Source: JAGLCY01 sp965363725
GTDB lineage: Bacteria > Krumholzibacteriota > Krumholzibacteriia > LZORAL124-64-63
Direction: 5' to 3'
Assembly: GCA_965363725.1 (NCBI GenBank)
Contig: CBDTUS010000118.1
Location: 1-11,480, forward strand
DNA length: 11,480 bases
Shown: positions 1 to 6,462 of the stretch, piece by piece
Layout of the letters: each line of letters begins with the position of its first letter
Position numbering within the stretch: the first letter of the stretch is position 1
The notes under the pieces: generated by a model
The model's database searches: none
What the model was told of the DNA's origin: nothing
Seen by the model: only the letters and a program-made list of their open reading frames with translations
Program-made: the position numbers and the translations under genes

Positions 1-154
1 TTGAAGAGCTTACCTGACGGGGGTACATCAAAAATGAGTTCCGAAGGAAGCCAGCTGGTTATTGTGGTTATTCGTCCTCGCCCGAAAATCGGGGGAGGGC
101 AAACGGACGTGCTCCACCTCGACTCCCTTGGTGAAGAAAATCTTGTTTCCCACC

Positions 155-444
155 ATGACTATCCAGGAAATCAAAATTGGTCCGAGGATCTCAGTCAGGT
201 CCTTAAGGACTCTTTCGACGCAGGCTATGACAAGGTCATTATCGACCTCGTTGATGTGAAATGGGTCAACTCCACAGGTCTTGGAATATTGATGGGCCTT
301 TATCGTGAAATTGAAATTGGCGGCGGAACTGTGGCGATTGCCAACCCGAGCCCCAAGGTGGCCGGCCTTTTCAAGGTTACGAAGTTGGACCGCTATTTTC
401 GGATTGCGGATTCACTTGATGAGGCCGTTGGGAAGCTTGAATGA
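155..444 (+). pseudogene. STAS-domain anti-sigma factor antagonist, damaged N-terminus
   Basis: STAS-domain proteins of the SpoIIAA/RsbV type bind anti-sigma or partner-switch kinases and are controlled by Ser/Thr phosphorylation. The C-terminal three quarters is clear: an amphipathic helix (EDLSQVLKDSF), a strand (KVIIDLVDVKWV), the phosphosite loop NSTGLG, then GGGTVAIAN and KLDRYF as in the family. T at about codon 268-270 aligns with the phosphorylated Ser of SpoIIAA. The family N-terminus (MTIQEIKIG) is present at 155-181 but in frame 2, whereas the rest is in frame 1. The two pieces meet at about 178-183, and the usual second and third strands (about 18-20 residues) are missing, so an internal frame-changing deletion is likely. 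Frame 1 is open back to base 1 and has an ATG at 34, so a chimeric 137-147 residue protein could still be made, but the residues before the junction do not resemble a STAS fold. The stop overlaps the next start (ATGA), which suggests co-transcription. The domain call is secure; pseudogene status is inferred. Confidence 0.65.
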
Positions 445-2222
445 AAGTCGGAATCGTAGTTCTTCTTGTCCTGATCGCCACCGCCGCGCGATGTGCCCTG
501 GGACAAGCTGTCCCGGTGAAAGTGGTCGAGACCGCCGATGGCCAATGGGAACTTCTGCGAGACGGTCAACCGTATTTCATCATGGGCGCGGGAGGTGGCG
601 GGCCGAAGGACATGCTGGCCGCAGCCGGGGCGAACACCTTTCGGACCTGGGGTGTGGGACCGGATCTCGGGCAACAGCTCGACCAGGCGCAGGATCTGGG
701 ATTGACGGTGGTGGTCGGCCACTGGCTCGGTCATCCGCGGCACGGGTTCGATTACAACGATATCGATGCGGTGGCGGAGCAGTTCGCGCGGGTCCGCCGG
801 GACGTGATGGCCTACAGGGATCATCCCGCCCTGCTGATCTGGTCGGTCGGCAACGAGATGGAGGGATTCGCCGAGGGCGACGATGCGGCGGTCTGGTCAC
901 ACGTTCAGGCCCTGGCGGCGATGATCAAGGACCTGGACCCACATCATCCCACCATGACCGTGACCGCCGAAATCGGTGGCCGCCGCGTGGAAGCGGTCCA
1001 CAACCTTTGTCCGGATATCGATATCATGGGGATCAACTCCTACGGCGGGTTGCCGTCGGTCCCGGCCCGCTACCGAAAATTGGGTGGGGCCAAGCCCATT
1101 GTCATCACTGAGTTCGGTCCGCCTGGCGTTTGGGAAATCGGGATGACGAACTTCGGAGCTCCGCCCGAACTGACCAGCACCCAAAAGGCCGTGGTGTATC
1201 GCGAAGCATTCGAGGCGGGCTGCCTCGCAGCGGACGGCCTTTGCCTCGGGGGCTTCGCGTTCACCTGGGGCTTCAAGATGGAGGCGACGTCGACCTGGTA
1301 TGGCATGTTCCTGCCAAACGGGGACAAGCTGGCTGCCGTGGACGCCATGACCGAAGTGTGGAGCGGGTCGCCGCCAGCCAACCTATGTCCGGAAATTCGG
1401 GCCTTTGGTCTGATTGGACCGAACATCGTGCAGCCTGGAGACACGGTACGGGTCGAGCTCGACGTGGTGGATCCCGAAGAGGCCGAGGTCGCCGTTCAGT
1501 GGTTGGTGCGTGGCGAGGCCACCGAGTATATGACGGGCGGGGACACACAATGGGTGCCCCTGGAACTGGATGGCCTCATCACGGAGTCATCGTCTCGGGG
1601 TGCGACCATGGTCATGCCTGGCGGGGGGATTTACCGGCTCTACATGACGGCCCATGACGAATCGGGCGCGGCAGCTGCGGCGAATGTGCCGCTCAAGGTC
1701 GAGGGGGAACCGGGCGGTGTGCGGGTCAAGCTTCCCCTCGCCGTTCTGGCCGATGGCGCTCCCCAGCCCTGGGTTCCGTCCGGTTGGATGGGCGGCTACG
1801 ATGCGTTGACCGTTGATCCCGAATCGAGCGTCTCGCCCCACAGCGGCGAAACCTGTATGGAAGTGCTTTACGACGCACCCGGCATGTGGGTCGGCGTGGC
1901 CTGGCAGCACCCGGCCAACGACTGGGGTGAACTGCCGGGCGGTTATGACCTGACCGGAGCCAAGAAGCTTACTTTCTGGGCACGAGGTAAGGAAGGCGGG
2001 GAAAAGCTCGATTTCGGAGTGGGCCTGCTGGGCTCGGACACGGAGTACCCCGACACGGCCAAAGCCGAACTCAAGGGCGTGAAGCTGAAAAAGGAATGGA
2101 AGCGCTACAGTATTGACCTTGAGGACGAAGACTTGACAAGGGTCAAGACGCCCTTCGTGTGGACCCTGGCCGGTCGCGGCCGGCCGGTCACCTTCTACCT
2201 GGATGATATCCGGTTCGAATAA
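441..2222 (+). CDS. Secreted GH2-like TIM-barrel glycoside hydrolase with C-terminal carbohydrate-binding-like domain
   Basis: 593 residues, probably an exported glycosidase or glucan-modifying enzyme. Residues 1-21 form a Sec signal peptide (MKVGI then a hydrophobic core, ALG-Q cleavage near 21). Residues 35-310 read as a clan GH-A (alpha/beta)8 barrel like the family 2 catalytic domain: AAGANTFRTWG at 61-71, WSVGNE with the acid/base candidate E139, and VITEFG with the nucleophile candidate E224, each at the end of a predicted strand. Residues 320-420 look like an Ig/cadherin-like beta domain. Residues 430-593 look like a jelly-roll sugar-binding domain (LTFWARGKEGGEKLDFGVGL and a terminal FYLDDIRFE, as in CBM11-type and related modules). 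The two N-terminal beta domains of classical GH2 enzymes are absent, so the protein may belong to a GH2-like side family; substrate is unknown. The ATG overlaps the upstream STAS stop by 4 bases and has only a weak upstream GGGAAG, which suggests translational coupling. Confidence 0.85.
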   Translation: MKVGIVVLLVLIATAARCALGQAVPVKVVETADGQWELLRDGQPYFIMGAGGGGPKDMLAAAGANTFRTWGVGPDLGQQLDQAQDLGLTVVVGHWLGHPRHGFDYNDIDAVAEQFARVRRDVMAYRDHPALLIWSVGNEMEGFAEGDDAAVWSHVQALAAMIKDLDPHHPTMTVTAEIGGRRVEAVHNLCPDIDIMGINSYGGLPSVPARYRKLGGAKPIVITEFGPPGVWEIGMTNFGAPPELTSTQKAVVYREAFEAGCLAADGLCLGGFAFTWGFKMEATSTWYGMFLPNGDKLAAVDAMTEVWSGSPPANLCPEIRAFGLIGPNIVQPGDTVRVELDVVDPEEAEVAVQWLVRGEATEYMTGGDTQWVPLELDGLITESSSRGATMVMPGGGIYRLYMTAHDESGAAAAANVPLKVEGEPGGVRVKLPLAVLADGAPQPWVPSGWMGGYDALTVDPESSVSPHSGETCMEVLYDAPGMWVGVAWQHPANDWGELPGGYDLTGAKKLTFWARGKEGGEKLDFGVGLLGSDTEYPDTAKAELKGVKLKKEWKRYSIDLEDEDLTRVKTPFVWTLAGRGRPVTFYLDDIRFE

Positions 2223-2261
2223 AGGGGAATGGGAGGACAACCATGCCGGAAAAGAAGGACC

Positions 2262-2283
2262 GAACCTCCCGGAGGCTCTTTTT
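2262..2283 (+). terminator. Candidate Rho-independent terminator after the glycosidase gene
   Basis: A short hairpin, CCTC-CCG-GAGG, is extended by GA/TC pairs across one A·C mismatch and followed directly by five T residues. It lies 40 bases after the glycosidase stop codon. The stem is short and the loop is three bases, so it may be a modest terminator. It lies inside an 18-codon reading frame discussed in the findings. Confidence 0.45.
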
Positions 2284-2357
2284 CCCGGGGCCCGGTTGAC
2301 ACCACCGGCCCGTGGCGGTGATTGAATGTCCACGGCGACAGTCCAGTGATTCTAAAT

Positions 2358-2363
2358 CGGAGG
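2358..2363 (+). promoter_or_regulatory. Ribosome binding site that fixes a TTG start
   Basis: CGGAGG lies 6 bases before TTG at 2370. The next in-frame ATG (codon 36) falls after the dinucleotide-binding motif, so the TTG start is required for a complete Rossmann fold. Confidence 0.7.
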
Positions 2364-2369
2364 ATGTAA

Positions 2370-3344
2370 TTGGAAGGTGCGCGGCAAAGAGTTCTGGTAA
2401 CCGGAGCAGCCGGAAACCTGGGTGGTCTTCTGGCGACACACCTGTTGTCCAGTGAACTCGATCTCCGACTGATGTATCACAACAAACTCCTGGCGACGGC
2501 GACTGTCGAATCTTCTCACGTCACGCCTGTGCGGGCGGACCTGTCCCGGCCGGAGACCCTCGTGCCGGCGGTGGAGGGTGTGGACACCATCGTCCACTTC
2601 GCAGGGGTGTTGTTTGCTCCCCAACCTGAGAAATTCCTGCCGGAGACCAATACCGTTTGGTTCTCCAACCTTGTCGATGCGGCGCTGACAGCTGGTGTCC
2701 AAAGGGTGATTCTGATTTCGTTCCCTCACGTTGAAGGCCCGACGACGGTGGATGCCCCGGCAACGGGGCGGCTGGACGGCACCCCGATATCAGTCCATGC
2801 GCAGACACGGCTTCAGGAAGAAGTACTCCTCTTTGCCCGAACGAAAAATAGCGGCACAACGGGGATCTCGCTCCGGGTCGGCATGGTCTACGGGGCAGGT
2901 ATTCTCATGGTCGATGCGGCGCGATGGGCCGCCGAGCGTCGGCTCCTGGGAGTCTGGCGTGAACCCACATGGATTCAACTGATCTCGAAGGATGATTTCC
3001 TCGCGGCCACCCAATCGGCGATCACCGCTCCGGATATCGAGGGAATATATCATCTGGGCGACGAGCAACCGGTGACGCTACAGGATTTCCTGGACTCGGC
3101 GTGCCGGGTGTGGGGCTGTCCGCCCCCTGTTCGAATGCCATTGTGGATGATCAACTCGGCGGCGAGCATGTGTGAAATCTTCGGCCGCCTGGCCTCCCGC
3201 CCTGCGCCGTTGACCCGAGATTTTGTGAGAATTGGGCAGGTGTCCTATTGGGGCGATACTGGCCGCGCGCGGGATCAGCTTATCCCGCAGTTGAAATATC
3301 CGACGCTGGAATCGGGATTGGAAACTCTTAAGCCCGGGATCTGA
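2370..3344 (+). CDS. NAD(P)-dependent epimerase/dehydratase-like extended SDR protein
   Basis: 324 residues with an N-terminal Rossmann fold: RVLVTGAAGNLGG gives the TGxxGxxG nucleotide motif at residues 11-18. RADLS near 55-59 is the usual adenine-contacting D-L pair, and DTIVHFAGV at 72-80 the conserved strand 4. The C-terminal part (GIYHLGDEQPVTLQDFLDSA) matches the substrate-binding half of nucleoside-diphosphate-sugar epimerases. The catalytic YxxxK of the family appears replaced by H143-A-Q-T-R147, and the strand-5 serine region reads ISFPHVEG, so ordinary SDR chemistry is doubtful. It may be an atypical NAD(P)-binding regulator or a reductase with a changed active site. The start is TTG with a good ribosome binding site. 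It appears to be its own unit, with a terminator candidate before it and a hairpin after it. The fold call is secure; the substrate is not known. Confidence 0.85.
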   Translation: MEGARQRVLVTGAAGNLGGLLATHLLSSELDLRLMYHNKLLATATVESSHVTPVRADLSRPETLVPAVEGVDTIVHFAGVLFAPQPEKFLPETNTVWFSNLVDAALTAGVQRVILISFPHVEGPTTVDAPATGRLDGTPISVHAQTRLQEEVLLFARTKNSGTTGISLRVGMVYGAGILMVDAARWAAERRLLGVWREPTWIQLISKDDFLAATQSAITAPDIEGIYHLGDEQPVTLQDFLDSACRVWGCPPPVRMPLWMINSAASMCEIFGRLASRPAPLTRDFVRIGQVSYWGDTGRARDQLIPQLKYPTLESGLETLKPGI

Positions 3345-3377
3345 AAATCCTTGCAGCCACCGGTCAATCCTGTTGCG

Positions 3378-3396
3378 GAGGCCGGCACTTGGCCTC
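3378..3396 (+). repeat. GC-rich stem-loop after the SDR gene
   Basis: GAGGCC and GGCCTC form a perfect 6-bp stem with a 7-base loop, 33 bases after the SDR stop. No T-run follows, so it is not a classical intrinsic terminator. It may stabilise the 3' end of the message or act in pausing. Confidence 0.35.
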
Positions 3397-3469
3397 GAAG
3401 TCAAAAACGGAAGTTACCTTCGATTTAGTCGGAAAAAATCAACCGATACCAGAAAGCGGGCCGGCGAAA

Positions 3470-4171
3470 ATGCATCACTCCAAAATTGTGCCTCAGGTTG
3501 TTTTTTCCATCGTTGCAGTGTTGTCGGTAGGCGGATGCCTCTGTGATTCGATCGAGCCGTGGCTGCAGTCGGATTCCGTCATGAAGCGGGATTTGTTTCT
3601 GGAGGGCGACTGGGAAATAATCAATGACGACCAAAAGGATAAGTACTCGGTAAGGCTGGAAAAGAAAAAGGACCCGCGCTCCATTGACCAACAAAGCTAC
3701 TACATAAATATCTCCCCCCGTGAGTTTCGCACGCAATTCAATTTCAGCGGGGTCGTTCACGAATTGAATAACATAAAGCTCCTGCAGATCACCAATTTCA
3801 CGCACTACCATAACGATGTTTTCAGCTTGGCGAATCGTCCCACCGTATCCCTGTGGCAGATAGCTTATGACGAGGACAATATCATTCTTTGGGCTCCCCG
3901 TTTTCTGGTAGAAGATTTATCGAATGTGAAGACCATGAAAGACTCTGACGACAAACACCTGTTTATAGATTCCACGGATAACCTCCAGGAATTTCTCAAC
4001 AATTGGACCAGGGGCTATCCCATTATAAAAGAAGAAATTAGAAATATATTACCGATCATTTTGACACGTAGCGGAACCGAGTTTGCCATGCCCGAAGAAT
4101 TGCGGGACCTTGTACCGAAAGTTTATGAGAGCTATTTGAAGAGCCGGGGCAGCGAAGGAGATGGGGATTGA
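3470..4171 (+). CDS. Lipoprotein of unknown function
   Basis: 233 residues when started at ATG 3470. The frame is open further upstream to a TTG at 3389, but only the ATG places a signal peptide at the N-terminus: MHHSK, a hydrophobic stretch (VVFSIVAVLSV), and a lipobox V-G-G-C with C23 as the lipidation site. The mature part begins with an acidic/aromatic stretch and LEGDWEI, and is predicted to be mainly beta with a charged helical tail. It resembles in outline the small lipoproteins that begin with an 'L.G.W' strand followed by a beta sandwich, but I recognise no named family. Composition is lower in GC than its neighbours: two sampled 60-base rows count 47% and 32%, against 68% for a row of the 7864-11268 gene. 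The last bases overlap the next start (TTGA), so the two genes are probably expressed and perhaps inherited together. Confidence 0.75.
   Translation: MHHSKIVPQVVFSIVAVLSVGGCLCDSIEPWLQSDSVMKRDLFLEGDWEIINDDQKDKYSVRLEKKKDPRSIDQQSYYINISPREFRTQFNFSGVVHELNNIKLLQITNFTHYHNDVFSLANRPTVSLWQIAYDEDNIILWAPRFLVEDLSNVKTMKDSDDKHLFIDSTDNLQEFLNNWTRGYPIIKEEIRNILPIILTRSGTEFAMPEELRDLVPKVYESYLKSRGSEGDGD
4155..4160 (+). promoter_or_regulatory. Ribosome binding site for the TTG start at 4168
   Basis: AAGGAG sits 7 bases before TTG 4168, inside the end of the lipoprotein gene. The TTG shares two bases with the upstream TGA stop, a typical translational-coupling arrangement. Confidence 0.65.
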
Positions 4172-4752
4172 GCAACGAATGGGATAAATATGCAGGTGGC
4201 TGGGACTCGGATGAGGAGGTCGTCGAATATTCCAGGAAGGCTTTCCACAGCCTGGGCGAGATGGTTTCTCCGGAAAATTTGAAAGTGCTGGATTTTGGTT
4301 GTGGCACGGGCTGCACGACCGAGAAGTTGGCGCCACTTTCAAAATCAGTGGTGGGCCTGGATACGTCGTTGGCAATGCTGGCGGTACTTGAGGGTAAGGG
4401 GCTGGCGAACGTCGTCACGATTGGGGATGAGTTATCGGATGAGCTTGTCGACAGCCACCCATTGTTCAGGCCGAAATTCGATTTGATTTTCGCCTCTTCG
4501 GTCTGCGGTTTTTTGAAGGACTACGAGGGCGCACTCCGTTTGCTGAAGTCGCTATTGGAAAAAGACGGTTGGTTCGTCCAGTGGGACTGGCTGGCAACCG
4601 GGGCTGATCCTGGATCCGGATTCACGAAAGAAGCGGTGCAGAGCGCCCTTGAGGGAGCTGGTTTTGAAAAAGTGGAGATTTCGGTGCCATTTTCCATGGT
4701 AAGCTCGCAAGTCGAAATGGCCGTATTGATGGGCGTTGGGAAAAACGTCTAA
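4168..4752 (+). CDS. Class I SAM-dependent methyltransferase
   Basis: 194 residues, a single Rossmann-type methyltransferase domain. Motif I is VLDFGCGTG at residues 40-48 and binds the methionine part of SAM. VVGLDTS puts the acidic residue D65 at the end of strand 2 for the ribose hydroxyls. FDLIFASSVCGFLKDYEGAL corresponds to motif IV/strand 4 and the following helix, and WFVQWDWLA to strand 5. The N-terminal EWDKYAGGWD is typical of small-molecule or lipid methyltransferases of this shape; the substrate cannot be read from the sequence. It starts at TTG with an AAGGAG site and overlaps the lipoprotein gene by 4 bases. Confidence 0.85.
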   Translation: MSNEWDKYAGGWDSDEEVVEYSRKAFHSLGEMVSPENLKVLDFGCGTGCTTEKLAPLSKSVVGLDTSLAMLAVLEGKGLANVVTIGDELSDELVDSHPLFRPKFDLIFASSVCGFLKDYEGALRLLKSLLEKDGWFVQWDWLATGADPGSGFTKEAVQSALEGAGFEKVEISVPFSMVSSQVEMAVLMGVGKNV

Positions 4753-4766
4753 GTGAACGACCTTTG

Positions 4767-4838
4767 ATGGAGAGTCTTATGCGTCTGCTCGCCCTGAAGG
4801 AACTTATCGAAGAGGGAAAGGTCATGCCCGCGGAATAG
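4767..4838 (+). CDS. Possible 19-23 residue small ORF or gene remnant
   Basis: In the 154-base gap between the methyltransferase and the VOC gene there is a short frame from ATG 4767 or, with GGAGAG 4 bases upstream, from ATG 4779. It ends LKELIEEGKVMPAE. The peptide is helix-like and charged with normal codon choice, and could be a real small protein or the C-terminal scrap of a deleted gene. I do not recognise it. Damage in flanking genes makes the remnant reading plausible. Confidence 0.2.
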   Translation: MESLMRLLALKELIEEGKVMPAE

Positions 4839-4906
4839 TCGTCATAAAAATATGAGCAGGCACCTCCGCCTGGACTCACAGTTTCCAACCGGTGAAGGAG
4901 TCCTCC

Positions 4907-5277
4907 ATGAACCTGGGAGCATTTTCGATCAGTCTGGCCGTCAAGGACATTGAAGCTTCGAAAGACTTTTATGAAAAATTCGGTTCGAGGTTTTCGGGGG
5001 AGATGCCACCCAGAACTGGTTGATCCTCAAGAATGGTGATCACATAATCGGTCTTTTTCAGGGCATGTTCGAAAAGAACACGTTGACCTTCAATCCGGGC
5101 TGGAACAGCAATGCCGAACAACTCGAAGCTTTTGCGGACATCCGCGACCTGCAAAAACATTTGAAAGCCCAGGGGGTGGAATTGGTTTCCGAAGCTGATG
5201 AGTCCACCACGGGACCGGCCAGTTTTGTCGCCATTGACCCTGACGGAAATCCGATCCTGGTGGACCAACACGTGTAG
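4907..5277 (+). pseudogene. VOC/glyoxalase-superfamily protein, broken by a one-base deletion
   Basis: VOC-fold proteins (glyoxalase I, fosfomycin-resistance proteins, extradiol dioxygenases, and many uncharacterised members) use paired beta-alpha-beta modules to bind a metal and a small substrate. The gene starts at ATG 4907 with AAGGAG 6 bases upstream, reading MNLGAFSISLAVKDIEASKD then FYEKFG, which is the standard VOC opening. After GGT (4982-4984) the frame goes to a stop at about 5021. Restoring one T at 4984-4986 (GGTTCGAG to GGTTTCGAG) continues as FGFEVFGGDATQNWLILK and runs on through GLFQGMFEKNTLTF to the family ending DPDGNPILVDQHV. The repaired protein is 123 residues, the normal length. 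A downstream ATG at 5020 leaves only an 85-residue piece lacking the first module. The lesion is a loss in a T-run, so a sequencing error remains possible. Confidence 0.85.
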
Positions 5278-5293
5278 CCGAGAGGAGACGGTC

Positions 5294-5710
5294 ATGCACG
5301 GTTTTCTCAGGAAGCATTGGCGCAAGATCGTTCTGGCGGCCATTGGCCTGCCGATTACGGCATATCTCGGACTTTGTCTGATTATCGGCCTGGGGGTCCA
5401 CCGGGCGGTTTCCAACGCTCAAGCCCATTTCCCTGGAGATCCCGTCACCGCGCTGGAGTCTGTCGCGACCTCAGCGAATGCCTCATTGTCGGATCGGAAC
5501 CGCGCGATTTGGGCCTTGGGGCAACTGGGATCGCCCGAGGCCTTGCCGGTCCTTCAATCCCTGGTGACAGGTGAACCGTGTGATCATGAAACAAAAATTT
5601 GCCAGCACGATGTGGAGTCCGCGATCGCAGCCTGCTCGGGGGGTGTCAACATCGGTGCCGTGATATGGCGGCACGGTGACTTGGCGGTGAAGGATAAAAA
5701 TGGCATTTGA
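5294..5710 (+). CDS. Membrane-anchored HEAT-repeat protein
   Basis: 138 residues. A basic N-terminus (MHGFLRKHWRK) is followed by one hydrophobic segment at about 12-35 (IVLAAIGLPITAYLGLCLII), which suggests an inner-membrane anchor with the rest in the periplasm. Residues 66-92 (RNRAIWALGQLGSPEALPVL) form a HEAT/PBS-lyase-type helical repeat. GEPCDHETKICQ and AACSGG carry three conserved-looking cysteines, which could form a disulfide or bind metal. I know of small proteins with this same order (single membrane helix, WALGQLG repeat, GEPCDH...CQ) but no function. The start has AGGAG 6 bases upstream and lies 16 bases after the VOC stop, so the two genes are probably in one transcript. Confidence 0.75.
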   Translation: MHGFLRKHWRKIVLAAIGLPITAYLGLCLIIGLGVHRAVSNAQAHFPGDPVTALESVATSANASLSDRNRAIWALGQLGSPEALPVLQSLVTGEPCDHETKICQHDVESAIAACSGGVNIGAVIWRHGDLAVKDKNGI

Positions 5711-5715
5711 CCGGG

Positions 5716-5845
5716 CCAAAGCCTTGTCGATGAGGAGCACAAAAGGGACATAGGAGGGCAGGCTGAGGCTTTTGGAGTATGTGCGCCCTGACCATTGCCG
5801 CTCTCTCCGGTCTCTCCACCCCTTGCGCATCCTGGTCAGCTCCAA
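5716..5845. repeat. Cluster of inverted repeats in the gap before the Cys-rich secreted protein
   Basis: Two nested or overlapping inverted-repeat sets are present. CCAAAGCCT (5716-5724) pairs with AGGCTTTTGG (5766-5775) with one bulged T. TTGGAG (5772-5777) plus CTGACCA (5788-5794) pair with TGGTCAG (5833-5839) plus CTCCAA (5840-5845) as one two-part stem. The enclosed loop is pyrimidine-rich and contains CTCTCC twice. Nothing in the stretch looks coding. Confidence 0.4.
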
Positions 5846-5885
5846 TAGATTGTAAAATCAGATAATATTACTGTTGTATAGGGGG

Positions 5886-5906
5886 CTGCCGGGGGATTGC
5901 CGGCAG
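5886..5906 (+). repeat. Stem-loop in the leader of the Cys-rich secreted protein gene
   Basis: CTGCCGG and CCGGCAG form a perfect 7-bp stem around a 7-base loop, 31 bases before the ATG at 5938 and just after an AT-rich stretch (5847-5880) that could hold a promoter, although no clean -35/-10 pair is visible. There is no T-run, so it is more likely a leader structure than a terminator. Confidence 0.4.
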
Positions 5907-5937
5907 ATGATCTGTTACCGTTACCTGGAGGGAATCC

Positions 5938-6462
5938 ATGAACACCTTGAAATCGTTGATCAGGGCCGCGTCCGTCTGTCTGCTCGTTGTCGTGTCCGTT
6001 CCGGCGATCGCCGACGAAGTAATTCCCGAAGAATGGTACGGTATCTGGGAGCTCGAAACGGCTTCCTATGACTGTGATACCAATGCCCTGATCTTCAGTT
6101 CGACCGACCTCGACACGATATGTGAGGGCTCGGTGTTCGAGGATCCTGATCCCGGCAGCGTCACCGTCGATTGCACGACTTCGGTCGATGGGACGACTTA
6201 CATCGCCCACTGCGAGGGTTCCGAGGAAGTCTTTCCGGGATGCATTGTGAACTTTGTCTTCGACACCACTGGAACCCGAAACGGGGACAGTTTCACTTCG
6301 GTAACGACCTTCAGCACGACCGCCACCGGTTGCATAGATTTCCCGGATTCCTGTCAGCGGACTGAAACCACGGGAACCCGGATCTCCGGCCCGCCGAACC
6401 CTTGCGGCAGCACGCCGGTCGTACACCAGGCCTGGGCCACGGTCAAGGCGTCCTATCGTTAG
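5938..6462 (+). CDS. Secreted cysteine-rich protein of unknown function
   Basis: 174 residues. Residues 1-26 form a Sec signal peptide (basic MNTLKSLIR, hydrophobic core, AIA cleavage site, mature start at DEV). The mature protein is acidic and beta-rich and has eight cysteines (46, 62, 79, 92, 102, 132, 139, 156), consistent with four disulfides. EEWYGIWELE at the mature N-terminus looks like the first strand of a small beta-barrel or lipocalin-like fold, but no family motif is recognised. A good GGAGGG site lies 5 bases before the ATG. The stop overlaps by 4 bases the original end of a convergent, now broken, methyltransferase gene. Function is not known; extracellular or periplasmic location is well supported. 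Confidence 0.8.
   Translation: MNTLKSLIRAASVCLLVVVSVPAIADEVIPEEWYGIWELETASYDCDTNALIFSSTDLDTICEGSVFEDPDPGSVTVDCTTSVDGTTYIAHCEGSEEVFPGCIVNFVFDTTGTRNGDSFTSVTTFSTTATGCIDFPDSCQRTETTGTRISGPPNPCGSTPVVHQAWATVKASYR

Noticed and set aside
1..154. Coding sequence upstream of the STAS start in frame 1
   Set aside because: The frame is open but the residues resemble no STAS N-terminus, and the true family opening lies at 155 in another frame; it could also be plain upstream DNA.
305..1111. 268-residue plus-strand frame inside the glycosidase region
   Set aside because: It is Arg- and Gly-rich without motifs, while the overlapping frame at 441-2222 has a signal peptide and glycosidase catalytic motifs.
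5847..5880. Sigma-70 promoter before the Cys-rich secreted protein
   Set aside because: The stretch is AT-rich, but possible boxes (TTGTAA and TGTATA) are 19 bases apart and weak, so I did not call a promoter.
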